A DNA stretch of 56,171 nucleotides from Pseudomonas viridiflava (GTDB taxonomy: Bacteria; Pseudomonadota; Gammaproteobacteria; Pseudomonadales; Pseudomonadaceae), in contig NZ_UTBZ01000067.1 of assembly GCF_900580865.1 (NCBI RefSeq), positions 1 through 56,171 of the forward strand. The letters are read 5' to 3'. Shown here piece after piece: positions 8,588 to 16,568 of the stretch (positions are counted from its first letter, which is position 1; the number at the start of each line of letters is the position of its first letter). Made by a program: the position numbers and the translations under genes. The notes beneath the pieces were generated by a model. The model was not told the origin of the DNA, did no database searches, and saw only the letters and a program-made list of their open reading frames with translations.

Positions 8588-9496
8588 TCAAACCCCTTGA
8601 GTGTTCCAGCGTGCATGAAGGTGGCGACCGTCCTGACTGAGCAGAGGCCCATACATTTCCGGACGACGATCGCGGTAGATGCCCCAGCTCAAACGCTCCT
8701 CGCGCATGGCGGCAAGATCGAGGCTGTGCAGCAGAACACCGGTACTGGCGCGGTCGGCTTCGGCAAGCAATTTGCCCTTGTGATCGCTGATGAACGACGA
8801 GCCGTAGAAGCTCATTTGCAGGTTCGAATCGGTAGTCGCGGTTTCTCGACCGACGCGGTTCGATGCCACCACGGGCAGCAAATTGGCCGCCGCATGGCCG
8901 CGCATGGTCATCTGCCAATGGTCGCGGGAATCCAGCGCCGCGCCACCCGGTTCCGAGCCGATCGCAGTTGGATACAGCAGCACTTCCGCGCCCATCAACG
9001 CCAGGCAACGGGCGGTTTCCGGGAACCACTGATCCCAGCAGATGCCGACGCCGAGGCGGCCGAACGCGGTGTCCCAGACTTTGAAACCGGTGTCGCCGGG
9101 GCTGAAATACTCCTTCTCTTGATAGCCGATGGCGTTGGGAATGTGGGTCTTGCGATATACACCCAACAGACGACCATCGGCATCGGCCACGCTCAATGAG
9201 TTGAAGTAGGCGTTGCCGGCCTTTTCAAACCAGCTCAGAGGCAACACCACGCCCAACTCGCGAGCCAGTGCGGCGAAACGCGCGAGGACGCGGCTGTCGC
9301 GATATTCCTCGGCCAACGCCATGTGTTTATGGCTTTGTTCGATGCAGAAATACGGCGTGGCGAACAACTCCTGCAACAGGATCACTTGCGCGCCCTGCTG
9401 CGCTGCGTCACGTACAAGCTGCTCGGCGCGATCAAGGTTGCTCGGTAAATCCCAGGTACACGGCATCTGGGTGGTGGCGATGGTCAGAATGCTCAT
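8588..9496 (-). CDS. aguB: N-carbamoylputrescine amidase
   Basis: A 302-residue nitrilase-superfamily enzyme with the complete catalytic triad: E43 in LLQELFATPYF, K116 in VYRKTHIPN, and C153 in GICWDQWFPE. It converts N-carbamoylputrescine to putrescine, CO2 and ammonia, the second step of the agmatine route from arginine to putrescine. Full length for the family. It lies 4 bp downstream of the cytoplasmic agmatine deiminase, which makes the pathway assignment strong. Confidence 0.93.
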   Translation of the reverse strand: MSILTIATTQMPCTWDLPSNLDRAEQLVRDAAQQGAQVILLQELFATPYFCIEQSHKHMALAEEYRDSRVLARFAALARELGVVLPLSWFEKAGNAYFNSLSVADADGRLLGVYRKTHIPNAIGYQEKEYFSPGDTGFKVWDTAFGRLGVGICWDQWFPETARCLALMGAEVLLYPTAIGSEPGGAALDSRDHWQMTMRGHAAANLLPVVASNRVGRETATTDSNLQMSFYGSSFISDHKGKLLAEADRASTGVLLHSLDLAAMREERLSWGIYRDRRPEMYGPLLSQDGRHLHARWNTQGV

Positions 9497-9500
9497 GCTT

Positions 9501-10553
9501 TCAACCTCTCAGCGGCCAGGCTGGCTGCTGCTGGGTGATGCAATGCACCCCGCCACCGCCATGGGCCAAATGATTGATCGGCACCGGCACCACTTCGCGG
9601 CCGGGGAAGGCTTGCTCCAGTACTTTGGCAGCGACGTTGTCGGCCTCGATACCGTAGGCCGGCATGATGATCGCGCCGTTGGCGATGTAGAAATTGGTGT
9701 AGGACGCGCAGAACACTTCGGCTTCGGTGTCGACCGCATCGGTGGCTTCGAACAGTTCGATCAGCTCGAATTTGCGTCCTTGCGCATCGGTGGCCAGTTC
9801 CAGTGCGCGGCGGTTTTCCCTTGCCACTTCGGCGTACACCGAAGATGTGTCGTGGGTGGCATCCACCAGCAACACACCCGGACGGGCAAAGGCGCAGACG
9901 CCATCGACGTGGCCGTCAGTCATGTCGCCGGTGACGTAATCCGGATCGCCCGGCAACCAGATGGTTTTCTTCACGCCGAGCAAACGGCTGAAGATTTCTT
10001 CCATCTCGGCCTTGCCGATGTCGGGGTTGCGATTGGGATTGAGCAGCACCGATTCGGTGGTGATCAGCGTGCCTTCGCCGTCGACATGAATCGCCCCGCC
10101 CTCATTGCTCAGCGGCGTGCCGAAACATTCCAGGCCGAGGTGATTGAGCGCACGACGCGCCAGACTTTCGTCCAGGTCATGCGCCGACTTGCCGCCCCAC
10201 GCATTGAAGCGCCAACTCACGCCAGCCAGACCTTGCCGAGGGTGGCAGACAAAGGTCGGGCCAGAGTCGCGGCACCAGCTGTCATTCACGGCCAACGCAA
10301 TCAACTCGATGTTCGGCCCGCACAACGCTTTGGCGCTGGCGATGGCCGATGGGTCGACCACCAGTTTCACCGGTTCGAAACGGGCGATGGCGTTGGCGAC
10401 GCGAGCGAAATCTTCCTGCACCTGCGCCAGGGTCACGCGCCAACCGGATTCCCACAACGCTTGGTTGTGCGGCCAGACCATCCACGTCGCGGCGTGGGTC
10501 ACCCACTCTGCCGGCATCATCCAGGCGCTGTTTTTATTGTCGTTGTGCTGCAT
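9501..10553 (-). CDS. aguA: Agmatine deiminase (cytoplasmic)
   Basis: A 350-residue enzyme with no signal peptide. Landmarks: DSWCRDSGPTF, WRFNAWGGK, the NEGGAIHVDGEGT segment, MTDGHVDGVCAF, and GGGGVHC near the C-terminus with the nucleophile at C338. It hydrolyses agmatine to N-carbamoylputrescine and ammonia, feeding the adjacent amidase. It is the first gene of the minus-strand operon and faces a divergent LysR regulator across 111 bp. It resembles the exported deiminase of the same operon over its whole length, consistent with duplication. Confidence 0.93.
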   Translation of the reverse strand: MQHNDNKNSAWMMPAEWVTHAATWMVWPHNQALWESGWRVTLAQVQEDFARVANAIARFEPVKLVVDPSAIASAKALCGPNIELIALAVNDSWCRDSGPTFVCHPRQGLAGVSWRFNAWGGKSAHDLDESLARRALNHLGLECFGTPLSNEGGAIHVDGEGTLITTESVLLNPNRNPDIGKAEMEEIFSRLLGVKKTIWLPGDPDYVTGDMTDGHVDGVCAFARPGVLLVDATHDTSSVYAEVARENRRALELATDAQGRKFELIELFEATDAVDTEAEVFCASYTNFYIANGAIIMPAYGIEADNVAAKVLEQAFPGREVVPVPINHLAHGGGGVHCITQQQPAWPLRG

Positions 10554-10664
10554 GATAAGCCTCGTTAGTTAAGCCAATGTGTTCACGCCGATCATGCTAC
10601 GGAGGCGTAAACAGGCAAACAAACGATGGATTTAGTGGATAACTGATTAGAGGAGCTTATCGAT
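10554..10664. promoter_or_regulatory. Divergent promoter region, agmatine operon / LysR regulator
   Basis: 111 bp between the start codons of the agmatine deiminase and the LysR gene, the classical arrangement in which a LysR-type protein binds between the genes and controls both. GAGGAGCTT serves as ribosome site for the regulator. I could not fix a T-N11-A operator with confidence. Confidence 0.5.
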
Positions 10665-11525
10665 ATGCTCAAACACTGGCCACCGCTCAGCTCCCTGCGC
10701 GGTTTCGAAGCGGCTGCCCGGCTGGGCAGTTTTCACAAGGCTGCCGAAGAGTTGAGCCTCACCCAGTCGGCGATCAGTCAGCAGATCCGCAGCCTTGAAG
10801 CGTATCTGGAGCAGCCGTTGTTTTTCCGCAGCGGGCGCAGCGTGGCGCTGACCGATGCCGGGCACGATTTGCTCAGCACCACGCAAGCGATGCTGCAGCA
10901 ACTGGCGGTGGGGATTCGGCGTCTGGGTCAGTATCAGAAGCCCAATCAACTGGTGCTCAACACCACGCCGGCCTTTGCCCGGCATTGGTTGTTGCCACGG
11001 TTGGCGGACTTTCGCGCGCAGCATCCAGAAGTCGATCTGTGGATTTACAGCACCGATGAAGTGCCGGACATGGCCACCCAGACGATTGATCTGGCGGTGC
11101 GCGACGACATCAGTTCACAGGCGGAATGCAGCTTTAAAGTGCTGCATGCTGATCGACTCTATCCAGCCTGTCACCCGAGGGTTTTAGCGTTGTCGGCGGC
11201 ACAACGAACCACCTTGCATGGCGAGCGGGAAATGGACTGGAGTCATTGGGCGGTTGAAGCCGGGGTCGACGTCGGTCAGCAGGATCAGGGATTGAATTTC
11301 TCCGATCCCGGGCTGCTGCTCGACGCCGCATGCTCGGGGCTCGGCATTGCGCTGGTGAGCCAGTTACTCAGCCGTCAGGCGCGGGCGGATGGCCTGTTGC
11401 AGCCGCTGGTCGAAGATACCATTCGCGGGCCGAACTGGGCGTTGCTGACTCATCGCGACAGCGAAAACGACCCGATGGCGCGCAGCTTCAGCGAATGGCT
11501 GATCAATAACCTGAGCGATCAATGA
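10665..11525 (+). CDS. LysR-family regulator, GcvA-like, probable regulator of the agmatine operon
   Basis: A 286-residue protein. The N-terminal winged HTH reads PLSSLRGFEAAARLGSFHKA then LSLTQSAISQQIRSLE, closest to the GcvA/TrpI/AmpR branch of LysR proteins. An effector-binding domain fills residues 90-286. It diverges from the agmatine deiminase operon, so the likely inducer is agmatine, N-carbamoylputrescine or putrescine; this is inference from position. Its 3' end overlaps the next, convergent LysR gene by 23 bp. Confidence 0.85.
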   Translation: MLKHWPPLSSLRGFEAAARLGSFHKAAEELSLTQSAISQQIRSLEAYLEQPLFFRSGRSVALTDAGHDLLSTTQAMLQQLAVGIRRLGQYQKPNQLVLNTTPAFARHWLLPRLADFRAQHPEVDLWIYSTDEVPDMATQTIDLAVRDDISSQAECSFKVLHADRLYPACHPRVLALSAAQRTTLHGEREMDWSHWAVEAGVDVGQQDQGLNFSDPGLLLDAACSGLGIALVSQLLSRQARADGLLQPLVEDTIRGPNWALLTHRDSENDPMARSFSEWLINNLSDQ

Positions 11526-12429
11526 CCGGTGCATGCGGCGCCATCACCTCGACAATCCAGTCGATGAATACACGCAGTTTCAGGCTGACATGGCGGTTCG
11601 GTGGATACGCGACGTAGAGCGGCATCGACTCGAGTTTCCAGTCCTCAAAAAGCGCTACCAGTTCGCCCTGCGCTTCGTGAGCGCTGGACATGTACTTGGG
11701 CAACCAGAGCACGCCCAAGCCCGCCAGACCTGCCGCGAGGTAGGCATTACCATCATCGACCGCGAGCACGTGGCGGCCTTTGATCTGCAGGTTTTCACTG
11801 GCGTTGTGCAAGGCATACGGCACTGGTTTGCCGGTGCGCGCCCAGAGGAAACCGACCACCCGATGATGGCTGTCTTCCAGCTCCCGTGGATGCACCGGCG
11901 TGCCCGCGCGCGCCAGATATTGCGGTGCGGCAAATACACCCAATTCCAGATCGGCGACCTTGCGCGCCATCAGCGACAAGTCCAACAGCTCACCACCGCG
12001 CACCACGCAATCGACGTTCTCATCGATGATGTCGACGATGCGGTCGCTGACGCCCATGTCAATCTGGATATCCGGATAACGCGCGTGAAACTCCGGCAGG
12101 GCCGGCACCAGAATCAACCGCGCCAGCGGACTCGGCACGTCCACGCGTAGCCGCCCCTTAGGCAACGCCGCCGCGCCGGGCAGGCTGGTTTCGGCGTCGT
12201 CCATATCCGCCAGCAACTTGATCACTCGCTCGTAATAAACCGCTCCATCGGCGGTGACGTTGACCTTGCGCGTGGTGCGGTTGAGCAACTTGACCCGCAG
12301 CCGCGCCTCCAGTTGCTGCACAAGTTGCGTCACGGTGGTCTTGCTCATGTGCAAGGTTTCCGCCGCTTTGGTAAAGCTCCCCGCCTCGACCACCCGGGCA
12401 AAGGCTTGCATTGCGTCAAAACGGTCCAA
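11503..12429 (-). CDS. LysR-family transcriptional regulator
   Basis: A 308-residue LysR protein of the branch that starts MDRFDAMQAFARVVEAGSFT (close to AaeR/DsdC-like regulators such as YafC). HTH: ETLHMSKTTVTQLVQQLE. The effector domain contains LRVDVPSPLARLILVPALP. It is tail-to-tail with the preceding LysR gene (23-bp overlap) and divergent from the Rid-family gene across about 115 bp, so it may control that gene. The ligand is unknown. Confidence 0.85.
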   Translation of the reverse strand: MDRFDAMQAFARVVEAGSFTKAAETLHMSKTTVTQLVQQLEARLRVKLLNRTTRKVNVTADGAVYYERVIKLLADMDDAETSLPGAAALPKGRLRVDVPSPLARLILVPALPEFHARYPDIQIDMGVSDRIVDIIDENVDCVVRGGELLDLSLMARKVADLELGVFAAPQYLARAGTPVHPRELEDSHHRVVGFLWARTGKPVPYALHNASENLQIKGRHVLAVDDGNAYLAAGLAGLGVLWLPKYMSSAHEAQGELVALFEDWKLESMPLYVAYPPNRHVSLKLRVFIDWIVEVMAPHAPVIDRSGY

Positions 12430-12544
12430 GGTGCGCCCTCGATTGTTTGGATTTCACAAACAGTGAACGCCAAGCTTGCGCGTTTATCGCCTGTCTGCAA
12501 ATACCTACAGTGTCTCCATCAACTCAAATGAAGGAGACACTCCC

Positions 12545-12943
12545 ATGACTCAGCGCGATGTTGTTTTCCCACCCGCACGCCGCACCCTCTATGAGCGGCA
12601 TCGATACTCGCCAGCCATTCGCTCCAACGGTTTTCTGTTTGTCTCGGGACAGGTCGGCAGCACCGAGGACGGCACGCCCGAGCCGGATCTGAAAAACCAG
12701 GTGCGTCAGGCTTTCACTAACCTCAATGCAATCCTTGAGGAGGCCGGTGCCAGCTTCGATGACGTGGTCGATGTCACCGTGTTTATCGTTGACCCCCAGT
12801 CGAAATTCGAGACGATCTGGGATGTAGTGCTGACCGAGTTCTGGGGCGAGGCGCCACATCCAACCGTGACCGCCGTCGGCGTGACCTGGCTGTATGGGTT
12901 TGATTTCGAGATCAAGGTGATTGCCAGACTGCCCGAATCCTGA
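12545..12943 (+). CDS. Rid (YjgF/YER057c/UK114) family protein
   Basis: A 132-residue protein with the Rid chorismate-mutase-like fold: SPAIRSNGFLFVSGQVG, then QVRQAFTNLNAILEEAGASF and VDVTVFIVDP. Rid proteins hydrolyse reactive enamine/imine intermediates, but the arginine used by RidA in its VARLP-type motif is absent (the equivalent stretch reads GVTWLYGFDFEI), so the RidA deaminase activity may be lost. The ATG at 12545 is chosen because GAAGGAGACA precedes it; an upstream in-frame ATG at 12476 has no ribosome site. It is divergent from a LysR gene. Confidence 0.85.
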   Translation: MTQRDVVFPPARRTLYERHRYSPAIRSNGFLFVSGQVGSTEDGTPEPDLKNQVRQAFTNLNAILEEAGASFDDVVDVTVFIVDPQSKFETIWDVVLTEFWGEAPHPTVTAVGVTWLYGFDFEIKVIARLPES

Positions 12944-12959
12944 CAGGCATCAAACCTTT

Positions 12960-12982
12960 AGGAGCAGCGTGCCGCAGCTCCT
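12960..12982. repeat. Short REP-like hairpin
   Basis: AGGAGC-a-GCG-tgc-CGC-a-GCTCCT, a near-perfect stem of the kind found singly between Pseudomonas genes. It lies 17 bp after the Rid-family stop codon and could act as a transcript 3' end, although no T run follows. Confidence 0.5.
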
Positions 12983-13140
12983 GAAGGAACTGGGCGTAAA
13001 ACCTCGTATAGCTCCAATGCTGGCCTTTGACGCCTCGAATGCGTATAACCTCGCCGTTTCGTCTACCCTGACTTTGCGCCCCGCGTTGATCCTGCAGCGG
13101 CGGCCTATCGCCTTTTGACGCTCACGAAACGGAGATTCCC

Positions 13141-14004
13141 ATGCTCAAACGCACCCTGGCACTGACCGCCGGCCTGGCGCTGTCCTTTTCTACCTTGATG
13201 GTGCAAGCCGCGGACGTTTTGCGCGTCAGCGCGATTCCCGACGAAGCGCCGACCGAACTGCTGCGCAAATTCGAACCGCTGGGCGCTTATCTGGAACAAC
13301 AACTGGGCATGAAGGTGCAGTTCGTGCCAGTGGCCGACTACCCGGCGGTGGTTGAAGCTCTCGCGACCGATCGCCTCGACATGGCCTGGCTCGGCGGTTT
13401 CACGTTTGTGCAGGCACGTTTGAAGACTGACGCGACGACGCCGGTGATCCCGTTGGTACAACGCGAGCAGGACGCGCAGTTCACCAGCAAATTCATCACT
13501 GCTGACCCGAACGTGAAGAGCCTCGCCGACTTGAAAGGCAAGACCTTCGCCTTCGGTTCGGTATCGTCCACTTCCGGCAGCCTGATGCCGCGTTACTTCA
13601 TGCTGAAAAACGACAACATCAAACCTGAAGGTTATTTCAGCCGCGTCGCCTACTCCGGCGCCCACGATGCCACCGCCGCCTGGGTGCAGGCCGGCAAGGT
13701 CGACGCCGGTGTACTGAACGCCAGCGTCTGGCAGAAACTGGTCGACGCCGGCAAGGTCGACACCAACAAGGTCAAAGTCTTCGCCACCACCCCGACCTAC
13801 TTCGATTACAACTGGACCGTGCGCGGCACCCTCGACCCGGCGCTGGCGGCGAAGATCAAGAAAGCTTTCCTTGATCTGGACCCGGCCAACCCGGAGCAGA
13901 AAAAGATTCTTGATCTGCAAGCGGCCAGCCGCTTTATCGACACCAAGCCTGAGAACTACAAGGGCATCGAGGAAGCCGCCCGCGCTGCCGAATTGCTGAA
14001 ATGA
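13141..14004 (+). CDS. Phosphonate/selenate-type ABC transporter substrate-binding protein (PhnD-like)
   Basis: A 287-residue periplasmic protein: signal peptide to about residue 23 (LSFSTLMVQA), then VLRVSAIPDEAPTELLRKFE and YPAVVEALATDRLDMAWLGG, the PhnD hallmarks for oxyanion or phosphonate recognition. Pseudomonas proteins of this type are commonly labelled putative selenate-binding; phosphonate, phosphite and selenate cannot be told apart from the sequence by eye. Ribosome site GAAACGGAGA. It is the first gene of a four-gene operon with stop-start overlaps throughout. Confidence 0.85.
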   Translation: MLKRTLALTAGLALSFSTLMVQAADVLRVSAIPDEAPTELLRKFEPLGAYLEQQLGMKVQFVPVADYPAVVEALATDRLDMAWLGGFTFVQARLKTDATTPVIPLVQREQDAQFTSKFITADPNVKSLADLKGKTFAFGSVSSTSGSLMPRYFMLKNDNIKPEGYFSRVAYSGAHDATAAWVQAGKVDAGVLNASVWQKLVDAGKVDTNKVKVFATTPTYFDYNWTVRGTLDPALAAKIKKAFLDLDPANPEQKKILDLQAASRFIDTKPENYKGIEEAARAAELLK

Positions 14005-14798
14005 CCCTGAGCCTCAACCAGGGCAGCCTGCGCCATGCCAATGGAGTCGACGCCCTGCGCGGTGTCGACTTGCAGATTGGCGTTGGCGAACAGGTCGCCA
14101 TCATCGGCCCGTCCGGCGCCGGTAAATCGAGTTTGCTCAACCTGCTGGCCACCGCCCTGCGGCCCAGCAGCGGCGAGCTCGAAGTGCTCGGCGAGCGTGC
14201 CTGGCACTTGTCCGCCCGCCAACGCCAACGCCTGCGTGCGCGGATTGGTCTGGTGCATCAGGCACCGCCGTTGCCGCCACGTCAGCGCGTGGTCACGGCA
14301 GTGCTGGCCGGCAAGCTCGGCCAATGGAGTCTGGGCAAAAGTCTTCTGAACCTGTTGCATCCACTGGATGTGGCGGGTGCGCGCGCGGCGTTGGCGCGAC
14401 TGGATCTGGGCGAAAAACTGTTCGCCCATTGCCAGCAATTGTCCGGCGGCCAGTTGCAACGTGTCGGCATCGCCCGCGTGTTGTACCAGGCGCCGGAAAT
14501 CCTCTTGGCCGACGAGCCGGTGTCGGCGATGGACCCGATCATGGCCGGGCATACCCTGTCGATCCTTTCGCGGCATGCCCGCGAGCACAACGTCACGCTG
14601 GTGGCGAGCCTGCATGCGGTGGATCTGGCGTTGTCGCACTTCCCACGGATCATCGGTCTGCGCGACGGGCAGATTCTGTTCGACTGCGCCTCCGATCAAG
14701 TCAGCCCCGAGATGCTCGATGCACTGTACGCCAACGAAAAACTGCAATCGCCGACCGCTGTGGTGGCGCCTTTGACTGTGCAGATTCCACGATGCTGA
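14001..14798 (+). CDS. Phosphonate/selenate-type ABC transporter ATP-binding protein (PhnC-like)
   Basis: A 265-residue ABC ATPase: Walker A GPSGAGKS at 36-43, Q-loop region HQAP near 86, signature LSGGQ at 147-151, Walker B ILLADEP at 167-173, and the switch histidine in ASLHAVDLA. Sequence around RPSSGELEVLGERAW and DPIMAGHTLSILSRHAREHN is like PhnC. It couples ATP hydrolysis to import through the two following permeases. ATGA overlap with the binding-protein gene. Confidence 0.9.
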   Translation: MTLSLNQGSLRHANGVDALRGVDLQIGVGEQVAIIGPSGAGKSSLLNLLATALRPSSGELEVLGERAWHLSARQRQRLRARIGLVHQAPPLPPRQRVVTAVLAGKLGQWSLGKSLLNLLHPLDVAGARAALARLDLGEKLFAHCQQLSGGQLQRVGIARVLYQAPEILLADEPVSAMDPIMAGHTLSILSRHAREHNVTLVASLHAVDLALSHFPRIIGLRDGQILFDCASDQVSPEMLDALYANEKLQSPTAVVAPLTVQIPRC

Positions 14799-15616
14799 AA
14801 GCCGATTCACGCGATCCGGCGGCAGGGCCACGACTGCTGCTGACGCTGTTGGCGATTGCCCTGCTGTGGCCGGGCGTTCACCTCAGCGAGCTCAATCTGG
14901 GTGTGTTGCTGCCCGACAGCCAGAATGAAATGGGCCGTTTTGTCGCGCAATTCTGGCCACCGGCGCACGATGAGGCGTTTCTCCAGATACTGCTTAAAGC
15001 CACCCTGCAAACCCTGGCCATCGCCACCGCCGGCATGGCATTGGCGCTGTTATTGGCGATACCCGCAGGGCTGATTGCCAGTCGCGCGCTGTCGCTGTCT
15101 GCCGCCTCGCGCGGTGGCGTGCCAAGCCGCTTGGGGCGCCTGTTGCGCTGGCCGGTACGCGGTTTGCTGATTTTTTTGCGCAGCGTGCCGGAAATCGTCT
15201 GGGCGCTGTTGTTCGTGCGCGCCGTCGGGCTGGGACCGGCAGCGGGTGTGCTGGCCATCGCCATTACCTACAGCGGCATGCTCGGCAAGGTTTACGCGGA
15301 GATTTTCGAATCCACTGATCAGCGCCCGGCGCACGCGCTGTTGCAGGCCGGCAGTGGCCGACTGGCGGCGTTTGCTTACGGCACGTTGCCCAATGTCGCG
15401 GGGGAACTGCTTTCCTACACGGTTTATCGCTGGGAATGTGCCATCCGCGCATCAGTGGTGATGGGGTTTGTTGGCGCCGGAGGCTTGGGTCAGCAGATCG
15501 ACCTGTCGATCCGCATGTTCGCCGGCGGTGAAGTCGCCAGTATTCTGCTGTGCTTTCTGGTTCTGGTGCTGGCCGCCGATCAACTCAGCCGCTTGCTGCG
15601 CTGGAGGTTGACATGA
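14792..15616 (+). CDS. Phosphonate/selenate-type ABC transporter permease (first, PhnE-like)
   Basis: A 274-residue inner-membrane protein with about six membrane segments and the EAA-type loop of PhnE permeases (GMLGKVYAEIFESTDQRPAH, then AFAYGTLPNVAGELLSYT). The ATG at 14792 overlaps the ATPase gene by 7 bp. A much longer open frame exists upstream but runs inside the ATPase gene and is not real. Forms the channel with the next permease. Confidence 0.88.
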   Translation: MLKADSRDPAAGPRLLLTLLAIALLWPGVHLSELNLGVLLPDSQNEMGRFVAQFWPPAHDEAFLQILLKATLQTLAIATAGMALALLLAIPAGLIASRALSLSAASRGGVPSRLGRLLRWPVRGLLIFLRSVPEIVWALLFVRAVGLGPAAGVLAIAITYSGMLGKVYAEIFESTDQRPAHALLQAGSGRLAAFAYGTLPNVAGELLSYTVYRWECAIRASVVMGFVGAGGLGQQIDLSIRMFAGGEVASILLCFLVLVLAADQLSRLLRWRLT

Positions 15617-16380
15617 ACCGGCTGATCAACCTGCTGCTGATCGCGGGCATCGCGCTGGCAGTGGTTGCCTCGTTCGCGTATCTGGGGCTGGATCTCGGTG
15701 AACTGGGCAGCGCCACCAGTCTCAAGCAGATGAGCGCGTATGTGCAGCGTTTTCTCAGCCCGGATCTGAGCGCCGATTACCTCAAGGCAATCTTCCACGG
15801 TTCGCTGGAAACGTTGGCCATGTCGGCCCTCGGTACCCTGCTCGCCGCCGTGTTCGGCATCGTCCTGGCGCTGCCCGCCGCCGGGCGTTTCGGCTGGCCG
15901 CTGCAAAGTGCCTCGCGCCTGTTGCTCAACGCTTTGCGGGCGATTCCGGAACTGGTCTGGGCCGCGCTGATGGTGCTTGCCGCCGGCCTCGGCCCGAACG
16001 CCGGCACCCTCGCCCTCGCCCTGCACACCACTGGCGTGCTTGGTCGGTTGTTTGCCGAAGCTCTGGAAAATACGCCGCCGCAACCGGCCGAAGCCATTCG
16101 TTTGCAGGGCGGCAATCCGCTCCTTGCCTTCTGTTACGGCACGCTGCCGAACCTTGCGCCGCAACTGCTCGCCTACATTCTGTACCGCTGGGAAAACAAC
16201 ATCCGCATGGCCAGCGTGCTGGGTTTTGTCGGTGCCGGCGGGCTTGGGCAGATGCTTTATGTGAGCCTCAGCCTGTTTCAGGAAGCCCAGGCCAGCACGG
16301 TGATTCTGGCAATGCTGGTGCTGGTGTTTGTGGTCGACTGGCTGAGTGCCTGGAGCCGCCAACGCTGGGTCAAGGCCTGA
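15613..16380 (+). CDS. Phosphonate/selenate-type ABC transporter permease (second, PhnE-like)
   Basis: A 255-residue permease paralogous to the preceding gene: LNALRAIPELVWAALMVLAA, VLGRLFAEALENTPPQPAEA, FCYGTLPNLAPQLLAYILYR and GFVGAGGLGQMLY match the first permease segment by segment. Start ATG overlaps the previous stop as ATGA. It completes a binding protein-ATPase-permease-permease importer. Confidence 0.88.
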   Translation: MNRLINLLLIAGIALAVVASFAYLGLDLGELGSATSLKQMSAYVQRFLSPDLSADYLKAIFHGSLETLAMSALGTLLAAVFGIVLALPAAGRFGWPLQSASRLLLNALRAIPELVWAALMVLAAGLGPNAGTLALALHTTGVLGRLFAEALENTPPQPAEAIRLQGGNPLLAFCYGTLPNLAPQLLAYILYRWENNIRMASVLGFVGAGGLGQMLYVSLSLFQEAQASTVILAMLVLVFVVDWLSAWSRQRWVKA

Positions 16381-16568
16381 TGCGCGGGCCGTCGGGTGGA
16401 TATCTGGCAAAAGCTGATTATGCTTCAGGAAACCTTGCAGCAATGCGAGGCGGTCAGACTGTGCAAGTTTCACGCGAGAGCAGTTGCGGCATACGCCACA
16501 AGGCCAGAGTGCGATAAGCGATAACGGGGGACTCCGGCCTACAACAATAAGCACGACGGAGAACACCC

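Noticed and set aside
9213..10568. 451-codon plus-strand frame
   Set aside because: Antisense to aguB and aguA, both with full catalytic motifs; no family match.
14324..14791. Long N-terminal extension of the first ABC permease
   Set aside because: It runs inside the ATPase gene in another frame and lacks motifs; the ATG at 14792 with a 7-bp overlap is normal.
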